Of a stretch of DNA of 64,000 nt, positions 23,301 through 38,300 are shown in pieces. Positions within the stretch are counted from its first letter, which is position 1. The number at the start of each line of letters is the position of its first letter. The notes below the pieces were generated by a model. The model had not been told where the DNA came from, searched no databases, and saw nothing but the letters and a program-made list of their open reading frames with translations. The stretch is from Antedon bifida (Eukaryota > Echinodermata > Crinoidea > Comatulida > Antedonidae), in the NCBI GenBank assembly GCA_963402885.1, contig OY727094.1, forward strand, positions 12,712,501 to 12,776,500, read 5' to 3'. The position numbers and the translations under genes were made by a program.

Positions 23301-26300
23301 ATACATATTTGTTAAAAATATCTGATGTTTTGAGATATAATTATCATATTTTATAGGGTGTAATTAAATGACCTTTAACCTTGACCCCTCATACAACTCA
23401 ATTGCATTATTCTGAATCTTTAGGTTCATGATAATATTTGTAATTATAGTTATACTATTCTTATCCAAAATACAGTACATAATGGAAAAAGAGATAATAT
23501 TTTAGAGGCCGTACTGAGACGTTTGACCTTGACCCAAAGAAAAATCAAATACATTATGATGAATCTTAAGGGTCACATGTTTGTTTAATATATTCTTATA
23601 CCAAATTCTTTATGGTTTAAAAGATAATTGCGGTCAAAGTTGTAAAATGGTAGCTATTTTGATTTTATGCAAATTAGTTCATTTAAAATGGGCAGATCAG
23701 CGTAGATTTTGGAAATAATAATATGTAATATAATATATGTATATAGTTGAGCATGTTTCAGCAAAAAAACTAACTTTTGGCTATTTGTTTGACTCAAATG
23801 GCTGTTTCCACCCATCTAATTCTTGAAATCTTCTGACAACTTCTAAAAATGCATTAGTCTTTTATAACCTAGGGGTTGGCAGGTCTGAATAAATTCAATT
23901 TCATTTTTGAATAACCGACATTAGGTTTCAATATGGTAACACTGAACATATCAAACACTAGGACATAATACACCCTGCATGGTAGACATTTAGTTATAGT
24001 TTATGGCAGATTATTATTAACAATTTATTGACACCACTCAAAATATAGCTCATGATGCTAACCTTAAGCTTAGGATCTATAACTGTGATGATTGTCTTAA
24101 ACTTGTCAACTACTCCCATCAAATCTATAACAATTTTTTCTTTGAGGATCTTGTCATCTGGGTAGAACAGAATCTCACCGATGTCATGTAAGTACTCAAG
24201 AAGAACTTTGTTATTGGTTATCTTACAACGGACAAGTAAATCATTTATCTAGAAGGCAAATAAACATCACAATTAAATAAAATTTAACTCTAAAAAAAAT
24301 GTTGCATTCTTGAAAGTTTTACCTAAATTTTAACCTGTGCTACTGTGTTAAATGTTAAACAGCATATTGGAAATAATACTAATAATACTACAATAACCTG
24401 TATAGATAATTAATTGAGATCAATCTGAAAGAAAGAAAAATATATCTGTTCTAACCTCAGAAGTTGGTAGATATAGTTTGTCTTTTCGTAACTGTTGCAT
24501 TTCCTGTAGTATTTGCAGCCATTTGATTGGCAAAATGCGAACCATTGTCTGGACTAATTTTTGTATTTGGCGAATTATTTTAGAAGCACCACTCTTTTCA
24601 AATGGGACACTGTTTTCAATGGTAAAGAGCTCTCCTTGATACACCATGTCCTCAAATGGTTTTCCTTCCAGGGCTTTCCAAAGTATATTCTCTATTTCCT
24701 TTACCTAAAATAAATAACATCATATTGGAATTATACCTATGTCAGGGGAAGATTTAGAGTGTGCCTAGCCAACCAAAACCTCTTTTGTAAAGTGCAAAAA
24801 GTGTTTCATTTAAGTTATGTTACGCATTTACTTACCCAGTGTACATTGTATAATTATACCAATATAAGAAAACAAATTCAAAATGTATGCTAAATCATAG
24901 ATTTTTGTATACCCTTTTATTTGTTTTACTATATCCAAATGAAAAATAAAATAAAGTTAAGTTAATCATAAGCCAGCACAGTACAGTAGTATGCTCATGA
25001 CATGACGTATAAAACAATCATACATGATTGCCAATGCTAGTGTTGAAACTACATATTGTTTCCAATGAATTAATGATAATATACAATTTTGTACTGTTTA
25101 AAAAAAAATGTGATGACAAATGTACCCTTTCTTGTCTTTCTTGTTCAGTTTTACCAAGGCTCTCATAATGTGTACCAATCAGCATTATCTTGTTATTTTG
25201 ATCTTTTCTTACATTTACAAAAACTGAACGAATCCAAAACAGAATGAAGTCAAGATTTGTCATTCGATGTTCATACATTTTTCCCTAAATAAAAAAAAAA
25301 TTACATTTTAAATTCTTAAAGTTCTAGTTTGAAACATTGTGGCAATTTATCTATTATTATTAGCAACACAAATTTATATAGAAAAACAACACTATCATGG
25401 AAATGGAAATAACAACAATCATATATCAGACATCTGCTATTTACAACACTATCATAGAAGTGGAAATAACAACAATCATATATCAGACATCTGCTATTTG
25501 CACAGTTTGTGTTAAGGTAAAGAATAAAATGAAGGAAACATTTTATTTATGTACAATTACATAAACATTTAAAACTTGTAAAATCTACTTACAGTTGTTG
25601 GATCACGAACTTTAGCTGGGGCATTAAGACCTTCATTCATGTTAAATACCACACATACAACAGCATAAGATACCATGAATATCTAGTAAACATAATCATA
25701 ATAGTCAATATTACAAACTGTTTATACACATGTGTCAGATACTGGCACAACTGATTATTTGATACTTATTTTTTTCCTCACAAACTGCATGTTCACCTTG
25801 GAACATTTACAATCTTAATCATTGGTTTAATAAACAATGAATGTTTTATTCCATTCTTCGCCTCTCTCTCTCTCCCTCTTTGTTATCCATCTAGGCTAAT
25901 ATTACATTATGGTAGACAATTATCTTTTTTGACCTCAAGTCTGGTTTTGGTTTCTGGTAATTAGAGACTAGAAACTGAGTTGACTTTATTCAATTAAATG
26001 AAGAATAAAATAATTTATAATATTGTAATAATAATAATAATAGTATTTTATATCTGATACTGACATATTGTACTATATTAGATCCACATTTTTGTAATAC
26101 CTTGGAGGAAGATTATAGGTTCTTAACTTCAAATCAAGTGAGCAAGCTTTTTGATTTCAGTGCTGATATTGTAACAAGGCCAAAAGACAAAGTATACACT
26201 GAAACTAACACAACCTCAGAAGAAGGCATGTATATTGAATATTGACGGCAAAACTAATCTCTATTAATAAAAATTAAATACACCAATAAAATTTACCCGT

Positions 26301-29300
26301 TGTATCACATGGTAAATTGGTTGACCACCAAAGTCCCAGATATTCATAACAAACTTGTTGCTATCCACTTTAGAGTCACCGCCTTCTCTTGCAGAGCGAA
26401 GTTTGCTTACAAATTTGTCTAAGAACCTTTTAGGAATTTCTGGTCTCTCAAGTTTTTCTTTATACACTGGTTCTGTTGTGATAAAATATATAACACATAC
26501 AACAACTTGCATTAGGTCTCATATGTGATTACCAACTATAACTTTTTTATTTAAAGAAAAAGTATAACTTTTTTATTTAAAGAAAAAGTATTTCCAATGC
26601 AATATTTAAGTATTCTAAACCTTATCCTTTCCAATCAATGGTTTGTGATGAGTTTATTTAACCACATTGTACTGCAAGTTGAATAGATTACACAGCAGTG
26701 TCATACAATATACAAATATTAGTATTAACTGTCAAAGTAACTTGCAAGATAATATATGTTCATTAGCAGACACTGATGATTATGATTAAATTTCCACTCC
26801 TTTAATCATTTCAATATTTAGCACTTTAGTCTTTATTTCTGATATCATTAATATGTATGAACACCACAATCAAACAAATTTCAAAATAAATATTTACCCT
26901 CTTTTTGTGGACTTGGCATTGGATTTGAACTTGTTGATGTTTCTGCAAATTTTGCTTCCTGTTTTGATGTTGATGCTCCTGTGGGGTTTTTCTCTTCCTC
27001 GTGTCTACTTTCTGAAAAATGTGATGATATAATTAAAGATGATGCTATCTTGTTATAAATAGCATAATGTATTAGCATTCATCATTATGCTTTATAATCA
27101 AATTAACTTGGCAAGAACAAAGTTTAGTGTAATGAATCATTTGTTGCCGATTCCAACCTGATCCAATTTGCCATCATCATTATAATATGTGTATCTTTTG
27201 CATTCTCTATTTAAATTCAAATGTGACAGAAGTAATCACAGCAAAATGCTGTATAAACCTCTCTTTTATCCACTTCTATATTAAATTTATTTTAAAAATC
27301 TCCTTTGTACCAATTTTATATTGACTGGTATTTTGTGCCTTTTATATTTATACTTTAAAATTTATTGAATTGAATTTAATTAAAATCTTTTACCAGATTT
27401 TGTTTCCTGCTTTGATGCTCCTGCTCTTGGTGTGTATCCTTTTGTATGGCGTGGACTTTTCAACATTTGTTTAACTGTGACATCAGTGACAGCATCCTGA
27501 TACATGTCTAAAGCTTTTAAATTAAAAAATGTTAATAAAATCATGTATATATTATTTTATTTCTTACACTGTTACATTAGTTTTTAAAAACATGACAAAT
27601 TACAACTCCACTCCCAAAGACTTGTAATAAGACTTTGTTTATGTAGAGCATCTTGTGTATGTTTGTCTTGTGAACATGATTGCTACCTTTAAGAAGAATA
27701 GTGAATTAATTCGCTATGGTTATCTTTGGCAATTTGCCTAAATAATTATAAAAAATAAATTAAAAAATATAAATAAATCATCTATTTTGGTTGCAGCATG
27801 TATCTGAATAAAGTGAATACTTACAAATATCCTGCGTTGTTTCTTTCAACATTTCTTTGTTACTGGCATCTGGTGTACACACCGTTGTTTTCACCATTGC
27901 ATCTGTTATTATATGCAATGGATTAAACCTATGACAAAATGACATTATATAATTCAGAAAAGAATGTTTGCATTAATAACAAAACAGAAAATAATTTGAT
28001 GGTATACTGCAATTACATTGTTTTTACGTTGCATTAAAATCTTATTTTAAACCCTCAACATACCCAGAATACTAAAGGGCCAAATACTTCAACAATCAAA
28101 CAACAATTTTAATAGTAAATTTTAATCAACTATATTCTTACTCTTTTACATTGTGATATTTAGATTATTTATGTTTAGATTATAAGGATCCCAAAAAAAA
28201 TAAGATATTTAAGCTATTTTGGCTAGCTATGTGTATGGGTGACCGGAATACAAGCTTTACTTTGATGGTCATTCTCATCAATATTTGCTATGTATTTTGA
28301 TATTATTTTATGGTAAATAAATTGAAACTATTCAGGAAAAATGTTTCAAATGTCTTATTCTTGTAATTATACAGTAACAACTGTATGTAACAGTTTAAGT
28401 GGTTAAATGTAATAGTTGTAATTGATATAAAGTATGCTTACTCTTTTCTTAAAAGAGAATTGATAGTAGATGTTTTTCCAACATTCTCAAGTCCTACAAA
28501 AATAGTTCTTCCTTGATTAAACTCTGTTTGTCCTTCTTCAAGTGCATTTTGAAATGCTTTCACCGCATCAGGTCCTCGTGCCAATATCTCCTCTGGAACA
28601 TGCACATCTTAAAAACACAATAAAAGGTACAATAACTATTGTATAACTTCCTGTTTGTTTGTATACTACAGGATAGCAATTATACTCTTTATAAATTGAA
28701 CAGTTTAATATGCACTAAGACTGTCTTATGAATACCTCAATCATTACTTAAATAAATTAAGCAGAGTACAAAGATGAAGGTATAATGTATATAGAATAAA
28801 ATACTTTAGCAATCCCTCACGAAAAACAGATGATAGATTTTCATCAAATGCAAAGATTTTATAACAATTGGTTTGATAAATATGTGGTACTAAAGATATA
28901 TGCCAACACTTAAGCTTATTAAAGCCGATTCTCACAAATGGGACCAACATTTAGACTTAGACATTTCTGCATATTCAAAAGTTTTTTCATTTATTATTAT
29001 AAACACACAGAATATTGTTACAAAGCCTTTAAGAACCTTATAAATGAGAGAGTTCAGTCATTCTGAAGGCTACCTTATGGTTTTATTTACTTACTTTCAA
29101 TTTTATCAGCCACATCTATTTCCTCAGCTTTCCTGAGAGCTGCAACAAGTTCTGAACGCATGGACTTCTTAGTAACCTTAGCCTGCCATGCATCCAACAT
29201 GTCATAAGTCTTTAGAGCGTCGCTTTTATTTAGTAGTTCAAATGAATTTATATCTTCTTGTGTCATTCCAAGATTAGCTGCTATTAGTTTCCTTTTATTA

Positions 29301-32300
29301 AAGGCGTTATGGGCAATGTATATTAATTCTTTGGTTGTAATATCTAATTAAAATAATATATATATATTATACTGTTTATAAAATATTCTAATAAATCGTA
29401 AAATATTAGTATTTTGTTAATTTGATTCCACCTACCCTTCTCAATGTCTAGATCTAAATTACCCAAATGTAATTTTGTGAAATGTTAACTTTGTCTATAG
29501 TTGTTTTATAATATTTGTAAATAAAATAATAGTCCTCTTTTTTATTTCTTAAATGTAAATTAACATTTAAATCATTTTTACAAGCAGTTTATTTTATAGA
29601 TATTGTGAATACCAAAATCTCCATAACAAATAGAAAATAAAAGATAGCTAATTTGGATTAGACCAAGATTAATTTTTTAATTCCTTTTTTTATTGGAAAC
29701 AATAGCCCTATTGTGGGGCATTGAAATTGAAGAATATTCATACCTGACGATGTCATTTCGATGTAAGGTAAAGATCCACCTAAACAAGTAAAATGAATGT
29801 GTACATCAAGCTTTTCAGTGCAGAATTACAGATTGGAAATAATGTAGGATATAAAGGACAAACATATTTTTAAATTACCTTTGGGACCAACATGTAGATA
29901 TTTATAACAGAATTAGTAGCACACAAAATGGAAGACAGGATAAAATGCACAACTGAAACCATATTACACATTGGCATGCCATGAAGTACCGTACGCCTTG
30001 TGTTTGATAACAAACCTAACGCTGTGAGTCTCAACATACCCTGTACCAACAGTAGTTGAGATGAGCCGCTATTTGAATTAATCTACTTTTCTTTTATTAT
30101 AAATCATATTTTTTTATTTGTTTGATTATAGGACTGACTACATATACTACAGGATAAAAAGTGATCATTAATTTTATTTTTAGAAGTTCATGCTTTTATT
30201 TGAGGCACAATGTGTTTTTTAACTTACCACTCAAAATTGCAAGTATTTCTGTTTTCTTCTGTTCACCATCGTATTTATCGCACACATTTTCATTATAGAT
30301 ATCAGATGCAGACTCTCCATTCTGACAATCAAAGTTTTTGTGATTTAAAATAATAATATTAGCAATTATAGTTATAAGCATAATTAGTTCTGATAAATCC
30401 CTCAGCTACTCTTTTAAAAAAAAATTAAAAATTCAGCTTAATTTCATAATTTGCAAGAACATACTAAACCAAATGATAAGCCAAACTAAATAATACTAAT
30501 AGGTAAAATAACCCTGGCCATTAAAAAAAATCAAATTATGACAGACTAAATAAATATATTTCATAATAGTTATGCAAATTCTAGATATTTCAAAGGTCAA
30601 TAACTTTACTATTGGCCATATCTTGGAAAAAATATGTGCGATTTTATGCATTAATATCACTAAACCCATTTTCCATGATCTTTTTCCCAGGGTGCCGGAC
30701 ACGTTCATCCAAAGCACGATGTGAAATAAAATATTTATGGGGTTTTTGGGCCAAAATCATTTCATAAGCCATATAATAACCACACATGCCATTAGATTTA
30801 AACTAATTAAATACACTAGACGGTGAGCTCGCTTCGCTCGCTCCCCCTCTAGGAAGTGTAGACGATGGTTCTTGGAATGATAATGTTCTCCTTAGTACGT
30901 TTTCTGTCGGTTACCATTATTGAAAATGCTTAACATTCGTAAAACTAAACTATTCTGTTTCACAGTGTCTTAGATGATTAATAACATTTTAAAGTATAGT
31001 CTTTATTGTTTGGTAGGGCCCTTATAGGGCGGAGGTGGAGAGGCGGAGTTCATTTGAGGGAGGTGCTTATTCGAGGGATATATGTTAAATTTTTTAGTTT
31101 TAATAATATGGTAACATTTATAATCAAATGAAATCCTCTAATAGATATGAAAAGTGGTAAAAAAGAATAACAAATGCTTGGTAAATTGTAGATAACAGTG
31201 CGATGAATTCTACTACAAATAGTATAATTGTGTTATTATAAATGTGGATGGGATGGACGTTTATTAGATAGTTGGGTTGGGGGTTGGGGGATTATTATTC
31301 AAAGTGATATTTTATTGGAGAGGCGTTTATTCAAATAAACATCATCCTAATAAGTATTAATACATTATTTAATTTAAACATCTAACTGCCGTGACAGAGT
31401 GGGCCGTTTCGGCCCAAGAAAGAAGACATTACGGCTTGCAACATGGGCAGACATATCGGTCCTAACGGGACACAGATAGCCTACAGTTATTTCTGCCAGC
31501 TTACTTAATAAAACTCAGCTATCGGGATTTCACTCGATTAATGTCTTATCATCAAATCTCCCTATGTAATTTTATAATACTATTCCCCACAATATATTCC
31601 GATTCTTTATGGCGTATATTTAATTTGATCTTTATTAATTTGCAGTATAATTTTTATTTTTTAACTACTGTACCTTTCACACGCGCGGTCCGTTCCTAAA
31701 ATAAACAAAAAACTAAAATGGCTATGACTAATGGCCAACTTAAGCTCCAGTCCTACTATCTGTTTTTTTCTTCTGTCTTCCAAAGGGATACTGTATTGAT
31801 TGATGGAAAGTGCCTGTTTCCAGTCACCTTTAATTCAATTCAATTTCATTTTATTTCGGAAATATCATCCATATAAATAAACTTATAAACCTTTAGGGTC
31901 AAATCTATTATTTTAACTGCTCCCTTGTGTATAAAAGAGAGAAAATAGTTGAAACCATGTTGCTGCAAGGTGAACTCATCGTAAACCCGGAAATTACTTG
32001 ATCGCGAAGAATTGAAATTGAGTTGAAAATCTACTGTTGAAATCATAAATGTTGTTAAAAAACTCTTTATAATATCTTCCTAAGATAGAAATATGGAACA
32101 ATAGCGTCGAACTGAAAACTATTGTTATCAAATCTACGTTTCGTGGTACATCTGAGATAGATAAGGTAGGTATCCAAGGCGGAGATTTGTACCGAAGTCT
32201 TTGCATTGTGCTCGCCTATGTCAGAATTAACCATAATTTATATATAGATGCTCTGAAAGAATTTGAACAAAATAAATAATTTTTGGTCTAAATCATGTAG

Positions 32301-35300
32301 CTTACTAATAGTCCAAAAGTAATAACCTGCAACTGAAATAAATGTTAATGATGAGCAACTGAGAAGATAAATTTAATATCAAATTATGTCAACAACTATA
32401 ATTTAAAGAAAAATAGAACAAATACTTAATGTAGTTTCAATATTTATATTATAATTATATGTATTTAATTATAAAACATATACTTCAGTATACAGTAAAA
32501 TATGAGACTAAAAGTAAAAATAATGGAAGCCTGCTGTTTAAACCATTCAATTTAGATTTACAATTTAACAGTACAATGTGAAATACTGTAATGGAAAATA
32601 AAAAAGAAATGTTAATCACTATAATTATATATGATATTAATTTAAATATTTCTGTAATTAATTCCATCAAACAAATATACAGGAACATTTGAGGAGGTGG
32701 ATGGGCAATAGACTGCTCGAGGGTCAGACAAGAAGAAAATAGCCTGTAATATTTTTAATGATAATTCTCCTGAGGACGATCAAAGCATATTGATCGAAAC
32801 GTCGAGAAACTCAACAGTTTTTTTCAGAACTAATATACATGGTGTACCGCAAACTTGATATCAACAGATAATAATAAACCTTTTTGTTTCTATTTGTTAT
32901 ATTTTATATAACTTTAAAAAAAAGAGAAAAGAACTAAACTTTATTATTAAAATAATTGCATTGCAGTACTTAATAACAAACTAACCTTATTTTTCTTGCA
33001 AATGTCCATACGTCCTTCCTTTATGAAGAACACAAAGGCATTTTTGTGTTCTTCATAAGTAAGCTTTGCTCGAGCAATTAAATGCAGAGCATTGTCTCCA
33101 TTCTTGAAAAAAGTGAGAAAAAAAACAAAGTGCACAAGCTGTACTAATACTGTGAATATTATATTTTGATTGTACATACAACCCTTTAGTAAAAACTCTC
33201 CAATTTCATTTACGAAACATGGATGATTTATAAATAATATAATCAAAACCTATTGAATGTTTACCATACCTATCTATCATTTGATTGATTATATTGATTG
33301 ATTATATTTACTGAATACAAAAAGAGCATAAATTTATTTAGCAAGATATCTGGAGAGAAAAAACCTAAAGGACATATTTCTTTAGTGAAATTTCAATATA
33401 CTTTGCAAATTGCAGACGATAAAAATGGTATATTTGGATATCAGTTATAATACTTTATGATTGATTCAGCTTAGAATTTTATTCATTATAATGCTAATAT
33501 AAAAGCTTTTTGTCAGCTTTTTAAACTATTTTACATCAAATCTTTTTGAATCAAAAGATAAAACATTTGGTTTTATCTCAATATCTCTATGGTTTTATAT
33601 ACTTTTTGCTTTAAGATTCAATAAATAGGTTGGTGAATTTACAGTGGAATCAATAATACCTACAATAATATCATGGGACCAGCCAGGTACAGATATAAGA
33701 AGTTTGCATAGAGTGTGGTACACAAACAGAATGCACTAATTTGAGAATAACAAATATAGGCCTAAAGAACATTTAACATTCAGGATTGAATAAATGGTGC
33801 GTAGTTGATCAACTTTGATTATAATATGGTAAAAAAAAATCCAGATTATTCTGTCTTAGTGATGGAGCGAAAGGGTGACGGGGTAGGTGCAGCAAATAGT
33901 ATACTCCTCACAGTATTGTGTAATACCTGCATACACTCTGATATTTACAATACGATGCAATATACATGCATAATTATATGAAATTACTAGATATACTGTG
34001 TATACAACTTACTTTGTTTTGTTGGTTCACATTACAACCAGCATCAACTAATGTCATACAGCATGCAGTTTGACCATAGAATGCAGCTATCAAGTGTGGT
34101 GAATTTCCATTCTAAACAAGAAATATTTCTTACAAAAAACGCTGCTCGCTTATTGACGTAACAGTTTTAAAGATATATTGTCCCTCTAATAAATATTTTT
34201 TATTTCAAATTTGTTTTTGAATGTGTCATTTTATTGTCACATATAGTTATTTTACCTGACAAAATGTAATTTAAAGCAAAAAATACCTACATTTTCTGTC
34301 AGACAATGGTTTTTGAGTTATAATTAAACGTTTCTTTTCTCTTTTTATATGTGAACAAATATTATTTTTTTGTTACTGTTTCATATCAATCACTTTAGTC
34401 TATTTTATTGCTAAGGTCAAGTCTAGGGGTCACTTCATCACGCCTAGATACTTCAAGTGTGAAGTATCCTATTACAAACAAAAACTATCAAGGAATGTTT
34501 TGATAATAATTCAATGATTATCTGACAGTGAATTATATAATATCATGGGACTCATAAATACCAGGAATGCTTTGGGATTTGTCATTCAACCGTTAGACTC
34601 TTTTCCCAGACGTTTTTTTGGGTCTAACAGCTGGTACCTATAAATTACAGTCGAGTATGCATTTTAGCAAAACTGTCAGCCTTAGATATATAACTGCTGC
34701 TTACTTTCGGTTTCCTAATGAGTCATCCTCCTGGGACGTAGCGGGCTAAAGCAGCAGCGTGAAAAATAGATTATATGTCATACAACTATAACAAACCTCT
34801 TTAGCAATACACAGTAGAAGCATGACCATTAATAATTGTGGTGTAATAAAAATAAATATAATAAATAAAATATTTTTCAATATATATATTGTTATTATTT
34901 AATTTAATCATGTTGATGTTTACACAGTGAACATTATTGAATATTCACCACATAATTATATTAATATTTTAATGTTTATTGTGCAATTATATGCACTATT
35001 ATATTGTAACTATCTATATATTTTGGTATTAATATGTTATAAGTAATATAAATAATCAAAACAACTGATATGACCATTGTAAAACTTTTGATGAAGTTTT
35101 ATTAATTTCTCTAAATGAATCAATGGTTAAAAATGTCTAACAATGGCATTTCAACTAAGTATTAAATAGGCTGTGTACATCATAAGTTAACAGTTTTTAA
35201 TCTCATTGAGCTTTATAGCTCCATGATTTGGTAGACTGCAATTGTATTTTAAGAACAGCACTTAAAATTAATAAAATACAATATAAATACAATTGAAAGT

Positions 35301-38300
35301 TTTTTATGTAAATGATTTTAATTAAGATAATTGACATTGTCAGATCTCACTCTGAATACATTTAACCATTTCACAATAAACATCACTATGAGAAAATTGT
35401 GTTGGAAGGCATTGGATAATAAGACACAAAAAGGGTACAACTGGGATTGACACGCTGAGATGATAGCATTTGGTTTATTCTATTAAAAAAAGTGGTAGGT
35501 TATATAGCTTATACGATAATGTTGTAGTTTTTATGGAATGAAACTATGTTATGGAATGAATCTACAAAGGCATAGTATAATGCGCTGTTTAAACACTGTA
35601 TTCATGTTGGATAAGGTATTCAGATTAAGGTGTATGTATATTCAGATGGGTAGTGTAAATCCCAAATTATTTATTTTAAAGCAATTTAATAATTATAGAA
35701 ACTACTAATTCATTTTTTCAGTTTTATTCATAAATATATGTTTGATGTTCTTCTGAATTCAGTTTTGTGAGCATAAAATAATATCATGACTTGTTTTTGT
35801 ATGCAGTGTTTTTTGTGACAATGCTCTATTAACACACGTACCCAATTAATGAAAAGGGTGTTGCAAACTACAGAAAATCACTATGCAACTTTGTCATTCT
35901 CTTATTACACGATGTTAAATGCACCAGGGTTCTAGCACTGTCTTTTTTTTCTCTTTTGTGGCTTGAACCAGCACTTTTGTTCATTCGTTCAATGACATGA
36001 TTAATACAAGTTAATCAGTAATATGTATAAATACAGTAGTTGTCATAAATTTACAATCTTCATAATCTATTTTTTGATCATTGTTATCCAATATAATCCT
36101 ACTTTTTTTGTCATTGTTGTATATCGTTATCCATATAATATTCAAAATAAAGACCAAAAACCATTCATTCACAACAAGACACAATTCAATCCGCAATGTG
36201 TTGCTGTTCTAAATATTGTATCTTTATAATCTGTTTAAATTGTTATTATCCAATGTAATTCTCCCTTTTTCTTTCTTATTTCGTTTCTTCTTTAACCTTT
36301 TTATCCATGTATAATGTGTATATAAAACATTAAAAACAGATATAATTATAAAAAAAAGCATTATATATTTACTAACTTGATTATAGTTACTTTTTGTTTC
36401 TGTTCAGGCACTTCCAACACAAGCTTTTGCTTTTTAGAAATTGTGCCTCCTTCATAATATTTTTTTTTTATTTTTTTTTTATTCATTTTAAAGATGAGAA
36501 AAAAAAATTGTATTGTTTTAACTATCTTTCTTCTTGTTATGAATTTTGTATTGTATTATTTATTTTGTATTATTATTATGAAGGAAATAAATGTTATTAT
36601 GATGATGATGATAGACATCTCTGAGTTCAGACATACTTGCTCTGCATAATATTTAATTCCCAACAGTTGATCATTTTGCAAGTCTAAAACCATTACATTT
36701 TACTAAGAATATAATATAAGCCTGAGTATTCATAACACATTAATAGTGCTTTATCTGGAACTATGAATACAAGAAAATTGAGCCTACTGAACATGCTCTG
36801 AATAAAAAAATGTTGAATGAATACATTGAATGGTGACATGGGTAGCTTAGCAGCTGACATAAATAGTAGGATTGACAAGGAAAGAGCATCACTAAAGCAA
36901 GGCTAACAAGCATTGCTAAACAGAAATGTTATGGAACTTCAAAGTAAAACTAAGGATAAATTTAAAGCTACAATGGATAGTTTGACATGAATGTGTGAAC
37001 ATTAAATCTAAACAGGATACTCTACATGGAAGCTGAATTGCTACGAGTTGAAAGGCATTCTAACAACCTAAGATTTGGTGACATCAAGGAAAAGATCAAA
37101 TGCAACTTGTAAAGGACATATTTAAAACTGATCTTGGCTTAAATAATATTTCGATTGAAAATGCACACTGAACTGGAAAAATTAAGGTGAAGATCTATGC
37201 CCAAGACACTTTATCATTTATAGGACATAGAGATCCATTGTGATGCGAATAGCTAAGGCCATGAAGGCACAACAACCTTTATGTGATAGATGATCTGCCG
37301 GCTGCCAACATCCAGAAAAAGCATTTAATGAAGGAAAATGATTAAAAATGGTAATCTTTACACATATACTAATATGTTGGTAATGATTTACAGTAGGTAC
37401 GTACAATGTACAATGTGTAATGTTTATGATTCAGAAATCCTTCTAAACAAATCACCATCTTTGTCATACACATAATGTATTTAATAAAAATGTTATGAAC
37501 ATTCCAGAACACAACTATTGTTTTTTTTTTATTACAAAATATGATCAGATTTATAATTGACAAAATAACTATATGTGATTCGCTTTTTATAAATCAATAA
37601 AACAAAAAAGAATTCTATAATTGGCTTTAATTTAAAGTCAACTGAAATCTAATAACATAGAACATTTTGCTGTTATTATAAATTAATTGTTTTCAAGATT
37701 TAAATCATGAAGGTTTTGTAATATTGTGGGAGAATTCAACATTGTTTTAATCAAATTTAATAAGCATAATCTAATTAATTATTTTATATCATCTTATCAA
37801 CTATTGTACTTTTTTCCCTACAATTTCTAAACCAACGAGAATTACAAAAACTAATGCAGAACTTATTGGTCATTTTTACACAGATCAATAAGCCTACCAA
37901 TTTTGATATTTTATTATTACAATTCAGACATTTCTGATCATTTACCTATTTCCATAATAATTGATTATGATTAACTTTAAATAAGGTTGACGTTCCTGAC
38001 CATTCATACTGAATTAGAGATATAGGTGTATTTTGCTTTTATCTTTCTCAAACTGATTGGTCTAAACTATACTAATGTTGGATACATTTTTTTATATATT
38101 TTTGCAGTTCAAGAAAAAAACAAAACACTAAAACTATGGATGACACCCCTCTACCCACCCCACCTAAATAAGTTTAGTAAACATAAGCATAAACTTTAAC
38201 AAATTCATAAATGTTCCGATATCTCAAGATATAAAAAGTATAGTAACATTATTACTGCACTGTCAAATTTCAATAAAAAAAAATGCTATGAAACTAAATT

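Larger units (their letters stand above)
24705..30227. other. Short ROCO introns between exons 5 and 15
   Basis: These introns (90-610 bp) are AT-rich. Two small tandem duplications are visible: a 59-bp unit at about 25,386-25,500 and a 27-bp unit at about 26,535-26,590. I see nothing else in them. Confidence 0.6.
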
